A DNA stretch of 32,008 nt. Source: Candidatus Doudnabacteria bacterium. GTDB taxonomy: Bacteria > Patescibacteriota > Doudnabacteria > UBA920. The stretch covers positions 1 through 32,008 of the forward strand of contig JACRDK010000002.1 in assembly GCA_016218585.1 (NCBI GenBank), given 5' to 3'. The position numbers were made by a program, and so were the translations under genes. Below the pieces are notes generated by a model. It saw only the letters and a list, made by a program, of their open reading frames with translations, did not search any database and was not told the origin of the DNA. Numbering within the stretch: position 1 is the first letter of the stretch; each line of letters starts with the position of its first letter. Shown here piece after piece: positions 7,682 through 17,259 of this stretch.

Positions 7682-9718
7682 ATGGATAAACAAGCCGCTA
7701 AAAACAGAATAGAAAAATTGGAGCAGCAAATTGAAGACCTGCGTTACCGTTATCATGTTCTAAATGACCCGAAAGTGACCGATGACGTTAAAGACTCTTT
7801 GGAAAAAGAGCTAAAAGCTTTGTATGCTAAGCATCCAGATTTGCAAACTTCAAGTTCTTCACTTTCCCGCATTGCCGGACAGCCGCTTGATAATTTCGTA
7901 AAAGCTCGCCATGAGATTAGAATGACCTCGCTTAATGATATATTTAGCAGGGAAGATTTGGTGGCTTGGGATAAGCGTAATCGTAAACTTTTGCCGCCTG
8001 ACGCAAAGTTAGATTATTTTTGCGAATTAAAACTGGACGGGTTGTCTGTGTCGTTAATTTATGAAAAAGGGATTTTTGTCCGAGGGGCTACCCGGGGCGA
8101 CGGTTTAATTGGCGAAGACGTTAGCCAAAATTTGCGAACTATCCAATCGATCCCGTTAAAGCTCCGCGCGCCGTTTCCGGATGTGTTAGAGGTAAGAGGT
8201 GAAGCAATAATGTCAAAAAAAGTTTTAAATGAACTTAACGCTCGTTATGAACGAGAAGGCAAGCCGCTTTTAGCAAATACCAGAAATGCCGCCGCCGGCA
8301 GCTTGCGCCAGCTTGACCCTAAGCTTACCGCCGAAAGGAATTTGGATTTTTTTGCTTGGGATATTGCGCAAATGTTTTTTGAATTTAGCGATGGAAAATT
8401 GGATATTGCAACGCGCCATTCCGATAAGCATAATTATTTGCGCAAATTAGGTTTTAAAGTAGACAGACATGAATCAATTTGTGCGGATTTGGAAGAGGTT
8501 TTAGCTTTTATTGATATGATTGAAAAGTTGCGTCCCGCATTTCCTTTCGGAACCGATGGCGTTGTCGTTTCAGTTAATCAACTGTCATTGCAAAAGCAAT
8601 TGGGTATAGTAGGCAAGGCCCCGCGCTATATGGCAGCTTTTAAATATCCGGCCGAGAAAGCCACCACTATAATTAAAGAAATTAAAGTAAATGTTGGGCG
8701 AACCGGCGTGCTTACTCCACTGGCTATATTTGAACCGACTCTGGTGGCCGGGAGCACAATTGGCAAGGCCACGCTTCATAATATGGATCAAATTGAGCGC
8801 CTGGATGTGCGGGTGGGCGATACGGTAGTTATTCAAAAGGCCGGCGATGTTATTCCGGAAGTGGTAGAAGTTTTGCCGAAGATGCGCAGCGGCAAAGAAA
8901 AAAAATTTAAAATGCCGGGGGTTTGTCCTGTTTGCAATCACGCGGTAGAAAAAAGGGAGGCCGGCTCAAAGAAAGAGGGAACGTCGGTGGCTTACTATTG
9001 CACCAATCCCAAGTGCCCGGCCAAGAACCGCAGATTTATGCAGCACTTTGTAAGCGTTTTGGAAATTTATGAAATTGGACCTAAAATTTTAGACCGTTTT
9101 CAGGAAGAAGGCTTAATTAGCGACGCTGCCGACATTTTTTCTCTCGAAGTAGAAGACATAAAAGATTTAGAAAGATTTGGCGAAAAGAGCGCGGACAATA
9201 TTATCGATTCAATAAACCAGCATCGCAGCGTATCTTTACCTAAGTTTATTTATTCCTTAGGGATTTTGCATGTGGGAGAACAGACGGCTGAAGATTTAGC
9301 TAAAGCTTTTGGGTCTTTAGAAAAAATAAAATCCGCTTCTTTAGAAGAAATTACCGCAATTGAGAATATCGGGCCAATAGTTTCAAAGAGCGTTTATGAA
9401 TATTTTAAAGACAAAGATAATTTAAAATTTGTTGAAAAGTTATTTAAAAACGGTGTGTCCGTCCCTCCCTACAAACTACAAACTACAAACTACAAACTTG
9501 CCAATAAAACTTTTGTTATCACTGGTTCCTTAGAAACTATGTCCCGGGATGAAGCGAGACAGAGAATTAGAGAATTAGGAGGCAAGACAACCGAAAGCGT
9601 TTCAAAACAAACTTCTTTTGTGGTTGTTGGCAGCGAGCCTGGATCGAAATATGAGAAGGCTAAAAAATTGAATATAAAAATTCTAAATGAAAATGAATTT
9701 TTGGACATTATTCACTAG
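7682..9718 (+). CDS. ligA: NAD-dependent DNA ligase
   Basis: 678 residues, normal for LigA. It seals nicks in duplex DNA using NAD as the adenylate donor. Domains in order: Ia (YRYHVLNDPKVTD), the adenylation domain with the KLDG active site (Lys117, in ELKLDGLSVSL) and TRGDGLIGEDVSQNLRTI, OB fold, Cys4 zinc finger (CPVC, then YCTNPKC), helix-hairpin-helix repeats (LERFGEKSADNI, IENIGPIVSKSV) and a C-terminal BRCT domain from about residue 600. The linker before BRCT is encoded by four perfect CTACAAA heptamers (9469-9496), giving a YKLQTTNYKL peptide, an odd insertion discussed in the findings. The next gene starts 32 nt before this stop codon. Confidence 0.98.
   Translation: MDKQAAKNRIEKLEQQIEDLRYRYHVLNDPKVTDDVKDSLEKELKALYAKHPDLQTSSSSLSRIAGQPLDNFVKARHEIRMTSLNDIFSREDLVAWDKRNRKLLPPDAKLDYFCELKLDGLSVSLIYEKGIFVRGATRGDGLIGEDVSQNLRTIQSIPLKLRAPFPDVLEVRGEAIMSKKVLNELNARYEREGKPLLANTRNAAAGSLRQLDPKLTAERNLDFFAWDIAQMFFEFSDGKLDIATRHSDKHNYLRKLGFKVDRHESICADLEEVLAFIDMIEKLRPAFPFGTDGVVVSVNQLSLQKQLGIVGKAPRYMAAFKYPAEKATTIIKEIKVNVGRTGVLTPLAIFEPTLVAGSTIGKATLHNMDQIERLDVRVGDTVVIQKAGDVIPEVVEVLPKMRSGKEKKFKMPGVCPVCNHAVEKREAGSKKEGTSVAYYCTNPKCPAKNRRFMQHFVSVLEIYEIGPKILDRFQEEGLISDAADIFSLEVEDIKDLERFGEKSADNIIDSINQHRSVSLPKFIYSLGILHVGEQTAEDLAKAFGSLEKIKSASLEEITAIENIGPIVSKSVYEYFKDKDNLKFVEKLFKNGVSVPPYKLQTTNYKLANKTFVITGSLETMSRDEARQRIRELGGKTTESVSKQTSFVVVGSEPGSKYEKAKKLNIKILNENEFLDIIH
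9469..9496 (+). repeat. (CTACAAA)x4 inside ligA
   Basis: Four perfect tandem 7-nt units in the linker between the helix-hairpin-helix and BRCT domains. Because 28 is not a multiple of three, a gain or loss of one unit would shift the frame; the present number keeps the ligase open. The same unit (CTACAAG/CTACAAC) occurs in the 23S gene at 17876-17896. Confidence 0.95.
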
Positions 9719-10922
9719 TATAAAAAAATATAAAACGATTCTTATATTGGGCGGTTTTATAGCAATGTTTATAATATTGGCTTTCCCTAATGCAAGAGGC
9801 CACTCACTTTACGCATATGACGAGCACATTAGAGACTTAAATATAACCCAAAACATTTCTTTAAAAAATTTGGTTTTATTGGGTCCGCCTTCCAGCTTAG
9901 GTAGCTTTTATTTCGGTCCGGCTTATTACTATTTATTATTTCCCTTTGTTAGACTGACAAATTCCGCTTTGTGGTCTTTGCCTTTAGCCAGTATTTTTTA
10001 TACTAGCTTAACCATTGTCGTGTTGTTTTTTGTGGTAAAGAAATGGTGGCAAAATACAGAATTAGCCCTATTGATTTCCGGTTTGATGTCAGCTTCGATA
10101 TTAACGACTCAGTTCGCCATGTATTCGTCTAATCCTAATACTGCTCCTTTATTTAGTTTGTTGTTTTTTTATTTTTTGGAGAGGTTGGTTGGAGGAACAT
10201 CGCGACCTGTTTTTTATACTTTTTTACTGTCATTGTCTTTTGGCATAGCTATCCAGCTCCATTCAGTGCCGTTGGTTTGTCTGCCGATAATTTTGTTTAT
10301 CCTAATATTGACTAAAAAATTAAAATTTAATCCCAAGCTGTTATTTATATTTGTGGTTGGAGTTTTATTAACCAATAGCCCTTATATTTATTATGATTTG
10401 ACTCATAATTTTGCGAATACTAAGTCTTTATTCCAAATTGCTGCCGGGGCAAATAATTATGCTCCTTTATCGGAACATGTTGTTGGATATATAGGATTTT
10501 GGATAACATCGTTTTTGTCCAGCCATCCGTTTTTTAATGTTCCTTTGATTTTAGGCAATGAGTTTTATATTTATTTTATAGGTCTTTTAATTAGTTTGTT
10601 TCTTGTTTTTAAATATAACGTAAAAAGACTAAGGCCGGCGGTGGTCATGTTGAGAACACAGCCATCAGTAAGGTTGATTTTAAAATTTTGGCTTTTGGTT
10701 CCGACGGTGGTATTATTATTGCCTGCCGGAGCGCTGGCCGGTTTGCGAATTTACTACTATTTTATATTATCCCCGCTAGTTTTTATTTTTTTGGGTCTGG
10801 GGTTGTGGAATATGTATAAAAATGGTTATTATTTATTAGTTTATTGCATTTTGGCCGCATATTTTATAATGCAAGCAGGACAGATGTACTTATATCACAT
10901 GTTAATATCCCAATTGAAATAA
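9687..10922 (+). CDS. GT-C/PMT-type membrane glycosyltransferase-like protein
   Basis: 411 residues with about ten hydrophobic segments. After the first helix comes GHSLYAYDEHIRDLN, an acidic pair in the first extracytoplasmic loop as in ArnT/PMT-type GT-C enzymes that use polyprenyl-phosphate sugars. FGPAYYYLLFPFVRL and SNPNTAPLFSLLFFYFLERL follow, which are also typical of this superfamily. The start overlaps ligA by 32 nt (ATG 9687, or 9693 two codons later), so translation is probably coupled. It is followed 3 nt later by a DUF2914 membrane protein. Donor and acceptor are unknown; a cell-surface glycan or glycoprotein function is inferred. Confidence 0.8.
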   Translation: MKMNFWTLFTSIKKYKTILILGGFIAMFIILAFPNARGHSLYAYDEHIRDLNITQNISLKNLVLLGPPSSLGSFYFGPAYYYLLFPFVRLTNSALWSLPLASIFYTSLTIVVLFFVVKKWWQNTELALLISGLMSASILTTQFAMYSSNPNTAPLFSLLFFYFLERLVGGTSRPVFYTFLLSLSFGIAIQLHSVPLVCLPIILFILILTKKLKFNPKLLFIFVVGVLLTNSPYIYYDLTHNFANTKSLFQIAAGANNYAPLSEHVVGYIGFWITSFLSSHPFFNVPLILGNEFYIYFIGLLISLFLVFKYNVKRLRPAVVMLRTQPSVRLILKFWLLVPTVVLLLPAGALAGLRIYYYFILSPLVFIFLGLGLWNMYKNGYYLLVYCILAAYFIMQAGQMYLYHMLISQLK

Positions 10923-10925
10923 CCA

Positions 10926-12014
10926 ATGCATCTCACTAAATTAAAAAACTGGTACGGAAAATATGAACGGCCAATTTCTTCGCTATCGCTAATTGGCGGT
11001 TTTGTTTTTGACGCGGTTACCTTAAAGCGCGTAGATTTATTTTGGGAGAATGTCTGGGTAGTGGGACATTTAGTAATTGTTGGGGTCTGTATTATTTTGG
11101 TACATGCTTTGGAAAAAGGGGAAAATGATGAGGCTAACCCTTCCAAAGCGCACTTTTGGCTGGTTAACATTTTGCAGTTCTTTTTTGGAGGCATTCTTTC
11201 CACCTATTTGGTATTTTATTTTAGAAGTTCAGACATTACCGTTGCTTGGCCGTTTATGTTGATTTTGGCCGCATCCTTCGCGGCCAATGAAGTACTCAAA
11301 CGCCACTTTGTCCGCTTAACTTTTCAAATCTCCCAACTCTATCTGTCCGTATTTGCTTTCGCTGTTTTTATTGTGCCGGTTATATTACACAAAATTGGCG
11401 ATGGAATTTTTATCCTTTCCGGCGCAGTTTCTTTGGTGGTAATAGGTCTGTACTTATTAATCCTAAATTATTTTTCTAAAAATCCCATCAGCCGTAGCTG
11501 GAAAACTATTACCTTAAGCATCAGCGGCATTTTTATACTAATGAATGTTTTTTATTTTACTAAATTATTACCGCCTATTCCACTGTCTTTAAAAGATGCC
11601 GGGGTGTTTTATTCGATTGCCAGAAATACCCAAGGGGATTATGTTGCCATGGCAGAGCAAAAAAGTCTTTGGGAGTATTTTACCCTGTATCCGGACTTTC
11701 GCTATATTTCCGGACAGCCAGTTTATGTGTATACCGCAGTTTTTTCCCCGTCAGGCTTAAACACGGCCATTGCCCATCAATGGCAAAAAAAAGACGCATC
11801 GGGTAATTGGGCAACCGTAGATACAGTCGCTTTAAAAGTAGTTGGCGGGCGTGATGGCGGGTTTAGAACTTATTCACAAAAAACTTTTAGCTTAAGCCCG
11901 GGACATTGGCGGGTAAATGTAAAAAATACCCAAGGCCAAACAATAGGCCTGGTAAGATTTAATTTAATTTTAGCGGATGCTTTACCAAAAGTTATTGAGG
12001 AAATAAAAAAATAA
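10926..12014 (+). CDS. DUF2914 membrane protein
   Basis: 362 residues. Seven or eight hydrophobic helices fill residues 15-215, followed by a soluble C-terminal domain. The last 80 residues match DUF2914: TVDTVALKVVGGRDGGFRTY, then SLSPGHWRVNVKNTQGQTIG and a final VRFNLI strand. The domain is a small beta fold outside the membrane, of unknown function. It is sandwiched between a GT-C-like protein and a KirBac-like channel with gaps of 3 and 13 nt, so the three form one operon behind ligA. I assign family, not function. Confidence 0.85.
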   Translation: MHLTKLKNWYGKYERPISSLSLIGGFVFDAVTLKRVDLFWENVWVVGHLVIVGVCIILVHALEKGENDEANPSKAHFWLVNILQFFFGGILSTYLVFYFRSSDITVAWPFMLILAASFAANEVLKRHFVRLTFQISQLYLSVFAFAVFIVPVILHKIGDGIFILSGAVSLVVIGLYLLILNYFSKNPISRSWKTITLSISGIFILMNVFYFTKLLPPIPLSLKDAGVFYSIARNTQGDYVAMAEQKSLWEYFTLYPDFRYISGQPVYVYTAVFSPSGLNTAIAHQWQKKDASGNWATVDTVALKVVGGRDGGFRTYSQKTFSLSPGHWRVNVKNTQGQTIGLVRFNLILADALPKVIEEIKK

Positions 12015-12027
12015 CAAATTTAAATTT

Positions 12028-12945
12028 ATGGAAATAAAAAAAACGCAAGACTTAGGTTTAGGCGACAAGGTAGTCCAACAAAATCGAACCAGGTTTTTAA
12101 ATCGTGACGGCAGTTTTAACGTTCATCGCAAGGGAAGTTTTGAGCGCGGAAACTTTAGTCCTTACCATGCCATTTTAAATATGACTTGGCCCCGTTTTTT
12201 AATTAGTGTATTGGGGTACTATTTGTCAATAAACTTATTTTTTACCTTTTGGTATTATATTACCGGCAGCGCTGCGTTTCCTGAATTGTCGGCATTATCG
12301 GCAGGACAGCGCTTCGGCCAGTTATTTTTTTACAGCATTCAGGTAATTACTACGCTTGGCTCCAGTCCATTGCATCCGGCCAGTACTATGTCTCACGTAG
12401 GTTTGGCAATAGAAGCGTTAGTTGGCTTGTTTGGTTTTGCCGTTGGCGCCAGCTTAATGTTTGCGCGCTTTTCTAATCCTTCTGTAAAAATTCTATTTAG
12501 CAAAAAGGCGGTAATCGCTCCATACGAAAATATGACGGGATTGATGGTTAGAATTATTAACGGCCGAAGTAATGAACTAATAGAGGTGAAGGCAACGGTA
12601 ACTTTGGCAATGCAAAATAAAGAGGGCCGGAGAACTTTTCAGCAGCTGCCGCTGGAGCGGGATATGGTTTTGGTGTTCCCTTTAAATTGGACTATAGTCC
12701 ACCCAATAGATAAAGACAGTCCGCTTTATGGCATGACAGCCAAAGACCTGGCCGATGCTCACGTTGAATTTTTAATCGGCATTACGGCCATTGATCAGGA
12801 TTTGTCCAAAACTATTTATACCAGAACTTCTTATCTATATAAAGAAGTTATGGTGGGCTATAAGTTTACATCTATAATAGAGAGTACTCAGGACGGCACA
12901 GTTGTGGTGGATCCGAAAAAAATTAGCAATATGGAAAAAGTTTAA
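12028..12945 (+). CDS. KirBac-like inward-rectifier channel with non-GYG filter
   Basis: 305 residues in KirBac layout: slide-helix region (NFSPYHAILNMTWPRFLISV), outer helix M1, pore helix, M2 (GLAIEALVGLFGFAVGASLMFARFSNP) and a cytoplasmic immunoglobulin-like domain with typical family segments (RIINGRSNELIEV, FPLNWTIVHPIDKDSPLYGM, ADAHVEFLIGITAID). In known members the filter after the pore helix is TVGYG followed by D-x-HP. Here the aligned segment is T109-L-G-S-S113 followed by PLHP, so Tyr-Gly of the potassium signature are Ser-Ser. The rest of the protein is intact, so this is not a decayed gene. Ion selectivity is therefore uncertain: it may be a non-selective cation channel or a sensor. 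It is last in the ligA operon, before a terminator hairpin. Confidence 0.88.
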   Translation: MEIKKTQDLGLGDKVVQQNRTRFLNRDGSFNVHRKGSFERGNFSPYHAILNMTWPRFLISVLGYYLSINLFFTFWYYITGSAAFPELSALSAGQRFGQLFFYSIQVITTLGSSPLHPASTMSHVGLAIEALVGLFGFAVGASLMFARFSNPSVKILFSKKAVIAPYENMTGLMVRIINGRSNELIEVKATVTLAMQNKEGRRTFQQLPLERDMVLVFPLNWTIVHPIDKDSPLYGMTAKDLADAHVEFLIGITAIDQDLSKTIYTRTSYLYKEVMVGYKFTSIIESTQDGTVVVDPKKISNMEKV

Positions 12946-12960
12946 GGTATAGAATCAAAC

Positions 12961-13001
12961 AGCGGGCCCGGCGACAAGAGTGTCCCCAGGCCCAGCTTTT
13001 T
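12961..13001. terminator. GC-rich terminator between convergent genes
   Basis: Arms 12964-12974 and 12983-12993 pair with two mismatches (one a wobble in the minus-strand RNA), extended by AGC/GCT. A T5 run (12997-13001) follows on the plus strand, so it should stop the channel operon. On the minus strand it follows the small gene without a T-run. Confidence 0.65.
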
Positions 13002-13018
13002 GTCTGTGGTGTTGAATT

Positions 13019-13360
13019 CTATTGCAGAAATACGTGGTATTCGATTGGTGACTTTTCAAGAGCGGAAAGGATTTGGAACAATTGATCCAAATTTAGATCC
13101 CCGGTTTCAATGGCCTTAAGGAGGCCTCCATGTTCTCTCGAACAGAGAACGATAGCCCATCTTGTGCTACCAATATCGCACATTGCTTTATCAGCTTTTC
13201 GTACTTTGCAGAATTCGTTTAGCCGGCGAAGCCAAGGGTACTTTGTGTTTATCGCAGTACCGCATTCGAACCACTCGCACGACAAATGTTTACCTTTGGC
13301 ATATTCAGCGATCCGTTCATCGGACCACGAGCCCATGCCCACGTTGATCATGGCGAACAT
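13019..13360 (-). CDS. Small soluble protein of unknown function
   Basis: 113 residues; I do not recognise the family. Coding status is supported by AAAGGAGGTG 5 to 6 nt before the ATG, by far the strongest ribosome site in the window. The sequence is hydrophilic with no signal or membrane helix. It has four cysteines (CEWFECGT, NEFCKV, MCDIG, VLCSREHGG), which could bind metal, and a C-terminal helix rich in Leu and Gln (GDLNLDQLFQILSALEKS). Base use is visibly more G/C-rich than in the neighbours, shared with the genes at 23867 and 24269. It stands alone between the channel operon and the rRNA leader. A weak promoter (TTGACT and TAGGCT on the minus strand, around 13404-13433) is possible. 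Confidence 0.75.
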   Translation of the reverse strand: MFAMINVGMGSWSDERIAEYAKGKHLSCEWFECGTAINTKYPWLRRLNEFCKVRKADKAMCDIGSTRWAIVLCSREHGGLLKAIETGDLNLDQLFQILSALEKSPIEYHVFLQ

Positions 13361-13570
13361 ATCGCCACCTCCTTTATTAGTCTAAGTGCAGAAGAACCAT
13401 ACCAGCCTATCAAAATCCAGAGAGAGAGTCAATTATAAGCCACTTGTGTTATATCCTTAATTCTTAATACTCTCTACTTAATACTAAATCTGTGGTTAAC
13501 GTGTGGATTTCTAAGATTTTACTCCTCTTATTTAAGCCAAAAATTTATAGGGCTTTTTCTTTGAAACCTC

Positions 13571-13599
13571 TTGACAACCTATAGAGAATCGCTTAAAAT
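13571..13599 (+). promoter_or_regulatory. Strong sigma-70-type promoter upstream of 23S
   Basis: TTGACA (13571-13576), 17-bp spacer, TAAAAT (13594-13599). This is the best consensus promoter ahead of the 23S gene, about 560 nt from its mature 5' end. The expected start near 13606 places the alternative hairpins at 13712-13774 within the transcript. Confidence 0.8.
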
Positions 13600-13711
13600 A
13601 GCTATACGATAAATATTCACAGATACGCAGATAGCACAGATTGCACTGATGCTATGAAAGTATCAAGGTTTAACCCTCTATGTTAAAAACCTTAAAACTG
13701 TTAACTCAAAT

Positions 13712-13774
13712 GCGGTTTATGTAACTGGCCAATTTAATGTGGTCTGAACATAACCGCCCAGTCGCGGTTTTTTT
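13712..13774 (+). promoter_or_regulatory. Attenuator-like alternative hairpins in the rRNA leader
   Basis: AACCGC (13752-13757) can pair downstream with GCGGTT (13764-13769), which is followed by a T-run ending at 13774, an intrinsic terminator. The same segment, extended to 13748-13757, can instead pair upstream with 13712-13722 (10 bp with one bulged T). The two folds exclude each other, as in antitermination control. Alternatively this is only the end of a roughly 170-nt independent RNA. Confidence 0.6.
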
Positions 13775-14103
13775 GTCGCTAAAGTAGCTCCTTTTAAAAT
13801 CCAATCATAGCTAAATATATACTGCTCACAGATCAGACAGCCGTTCCAATATTACTTTGGGAACCTTAGGCATTTGAAGATCCCATTTGGGCAGTAGCTA
13901 TTTGGTTGTAATGGATAGCATATTAAAAACTAAATATAGATCATCGTGATATCAAGTAACGATGATCTGGGTAGATTTTTTCTGTTAAATTTTTAACAGG
14001 AGACATCATGTAAGTAAAATCAAACCGATTAAATAAAATTAATCGGATTAGAACATTGTATCCTTAGTAGTTTGTCTATCATATCTCTTGCCGAGTTATG
14101 GTA

Positions 14104-14125
14104 ACCACAAATTACTAGTCAATAT
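14104..14125 (+). other. Left arm of the 23S processing stem
   Basis: These 22 bases are perfectly complementary to 17986-18007 on the far side of the 23S gene. Long stems that bracket 23S are the usual RNase III processing sites of precursor rRNA. The stem shows that the 23S unit, intron included, is processed as its own domain. Confidence 0.92.
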
Positions 14126-14777
14126 TCATTTCATTTCGTTTACGAAATGAAAACTGAATTAAAATAAGTTAAGGGTATACGGTGGATGCCTAGGCAGTAT
14201 GAGCCGATGAAGGACGCGATAGCCGTGCGAAACGTCTCGGGGAGCTGGCAATAAGCTTTGATCCGGGAATGTCCGAATGGGGAAACCTACGTACTGGAAG
14301 AGTACGTGCCTATATGTCGTGGGATATATAGTGTGGGAACCATGCGAAGTGAAACATCTCAGTAGCATGTGGAAAATAAATCAATTGTCGCAAGACAAAC
14401 GAGATTCCGTCAGTAGTGGCGAGCGAAAGCGGAAGCATATAGAAATTTATTCATCACTTTAGTATAGTAGAAAGTGGTGAATAGATTATCTATTAGCCCA
14501 AACCATTTGAGTGTTGTTGAAGTCGCAAGACAGAGACTTAAAGTTTACAGACGTTGCTCAAGTGGTGTTATAAGTGGGAGTTATTGTGAGGCTGTAACCT
14601 CACTGGGAATATAGTGTGTTGTTTAGCAGAACACGCCTGGAACGGCGGACCAAAGAGGGTGATAGTCCCGTATCGCGAAAAACCATGCAATTTCCTAACT
14701 TTTTCTTGAGTACGACCAGACACGAGAAATCTGGTCGGAAATCAGGTCGACTAAGATCTAAGGCTAAATACTCATAT

Positions 14778-14818
<41 letters not shown>

Positions 14819-15463
14819 CACCCCGGAAGGGGAATGAAATAGTATCTGAAACCGTATACTTACAAGGAGTGGAAGACCTTATCCTTTTTTCGCAAGATTA
14901 AAGGATGGTTAACCGCGTGCCTATTGAAGAATGATCCAACGAGTTAATCTTATGTGGCTTACTTAAGTCTTACTAAAGACGAAAGTGCAGTGAAAGCGAG
15001 GATGAATAGTCCGTATTAGGATTTTGATTGGTTGATTACCTGTTTTAGGCTAATCAACCGCTACAATTTCCTAAATGTCACATGAGTTAGACCCGAAACC
15101 CGGTGAGCTACGCATGGCCAGGATGAACGTTATGTAAAAGTAACGGGAGGTCCGAACCCACTATTGCTGCAAAAATAGGGGATGAGTTGTGCGTAGGGGA
15201 GAAATTCCAATCGAACCGGGTGATAGCTGGTTCTCCTCGAAATAGCTTTAGGGCTAGCGTCGAGAGTTCCTTTGAGAGGTAAAGCACTGAATGGAAACCT
15301 GCTGCGCAAGCGGTAGGCTCCAACCAAACTCTGAATTCTCAAAGTCAAGATCTCGGCAGTCAGTCTGTGGGGGCTAAGCTCCACCAGACAAATGGAAAAG
15401 AATCCACACCACCGTCTAAGGCCCCCAAATCCTAGCTATAGTGCAAAGGATGTGGGATTGCCC

Positions 15464-15500
<37 letters not shown>

Positions 15501-17128
15501 TAAAGAAAGCGTAACAGCTCACTGGTCAAGCGATCCTGCGCCGACAATATATAGGGGCTAAGCTAGGTGCCGAAGACGTGGATTTACTACGATTTATCGT
15601 GGTAAGTGGTAGAGGAGTGTTGTGTACAGGTTGAAGCGGTATGCGTAAGCGGCCGTGGACAGTACACAAGTAAGAATGTTGGAATAAGTAATATATATAG
15701 AGGTGAGAATCCTCTTCGCCGAATATCCAAGGTTTCCAGGGCAACGATCGTCGTCCCTGGGTTAGTCGATCCTAAGAGTGGGCCCCAAGGGGTTCACCCG
15801 ATGGAAAATATGGTTGATATTCCATAACCGCCATACTATTATCTTAGGCGGGACGCATCATGATAACACTAGCGTAATCTGACTATTTGCGTTGTCATAC
15901 TTGTAGAATGAATTTCCAGGCAAATCCGGAAATTCTATGCGATTATTTACTACCTCGCAAGAGATGTAAATAAAAGTTGTAATTTCGAGAGTATGAAGAA
16001 ACCTGGCAACGGGAATTAGTGTGAATCAAGGTGTCAAGAAAAGCGTCGAAGTCATGTAGTATGGTGATCGTACCGTAAACCGACACAGGTGGATGGGGAG
16101 AGAATCCCAAGGCGTCCGGACCAATGTTCGTTAAGGAACTCGGCAAAATAGCAGGTGTACCTTAGGTATATACCTTGCCCCAATGAATAATTGGGGCCGC
16201 AGCGAAAGACCTCTCCCGACTGTTTACCAAAAACTTAGGTCCGTGCTAAAGCGCAAGCTGATGTATACGGGCTGATGCCTGGCCAGTGTCAGAAGGTTAA
16301 ACCCCTCGTCGCAAGATTGGGGGCCAAGCCCTGATGAACGCCGGCAGTAACTATAACTGTCCTATGGTAGCGAAATTCCTTGTCGCGTAAGTTGCGACCC
16401 GCACGAATGGCATAACGAGTAGAGGACTGTCTTAACGAACATTCCGATGAACTTACAGTGGCGGTAAAGATGCCGTCTACCCGCAGCAAGACGGAAAGAC
16501 CCTATGAAGCTTTACTATAGCGTGTCATTGAAATTAGTTTTTTGTTGCTCAGCATATGTGGGAGCCTTTGAGATTCGGTTTTCGGATCGAATGGAGGCGA
16601 AATGTGAGATACCACTCTGCAAGAGATTGATTTCTAACCAATACTTAACCTATATTGGGACAGTGGCTCGTGGGTAGTTTAACTGGGGCGGTTGCCTCCT
16701 AAATGGTAACGGAGGCGTTTATTAAGGTATGCTAGGCATGGATGGAAATCATGCTGATAGTGCAAACGCATAAGCATGCTTGACTGCAAGGGCGGCGACC
16801 CGCGCAGGCACGAAAGTGGAAGTTAGTGATCCGATGCGTTCGAGTGGAAGACGCAAAGCCCAACGGATAAAAGTTACTCTAGGGATAACAGGCTGATCCT
16901 CTCCAAGAGTCCACATCGACGAGAGGGTTTGGCACCTTAAACTAAATCGGGGTGCTATGAGAGTAATCTCATACTGTGTGTCTTCATCCGTCTGTCTCGA
17001 TAATATCGGGACGATAAATTTTGAAGAATAAATAAATTCGGCTTATAACGGAGAACCCGTAGTACTTATGTGGTCAAGTTAAATTGACTTAAGTAACCGG
17101 CAACACCGTGGGAAGTCGCAGTGAGTTT

Positions 17129-17215
17129 CAAGTTTTCAAGTTCCAAGTTAATCAAGTTACTGCAGATTGCAGCTAACTTGAAAAACTTTATGAACTTTAA
17201 AACTTTATGAACTTG
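17129..17215 (+). repeat. CAAGTT-repeat hairpin in the intron
   Basis: The left arm has several CAAGTT copies and the right arm several AACTTT/AACTTG copies. The core is TCAAGTTA (17152-17159) with TAACTTGA (17174-17181), capped by CTGCA-GAT-TGCAG (17160-17172). It is a peripheral extension lengthened by repeat growth while keeping the arms complementary. Confidence 0.85.
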
Positions 17216-17259
17216 TTGTTGACCCCGTAACGACTGACCCGAAAGGGAAGGCTTAATTT

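Larger units (their letters stand above)
13361..14156. other. Non-coding region: rRNA promoter and structured leader
   Basis: No credible protein gene and no tRNA. Left to right it holds the upstream region of the minus-strand small gene, a strong plus-strand promoter (13571-13599), a terminator/antiterminator-like pair (13712-13774), and a 10-bp hairpin at 13938-13968 followed 7 nt later by a T6 run. Further hairpins lie at 13982-13999 and 14025-14046, and then the left half of the 23S processing stem (14104-14125) and a 10-bp tetraloop hairpin (14129-14152). The 16S gene expected in a standard rrn operon is absent. Confidence 0.8.

Noticed and set aside
9469-9496. Frameshift in ligA at the CTACAAA repeat
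   Set aside because: The frame stays open through the BRCT domain to a normal C-terminus.
12028-12945. KirBac-like gene as a pseudogene because of the lost GYG
   Set aside because: The frame is complete and all other channel regions are well preserved.
13110-13385. Plus-strand frame opposite the small gene at 13019
   Set aside because: The minus-strand frame has a near-perfect ribosome site and better composition; this one is its shadow.
13361-14156. 16S rRNA or tRNA genes upstream of 23S
   Set aside because: No 16S signature sequences and no T-arm/acceptor pattern; a TTCGAACC at about 13265 lies within the small coding gene.
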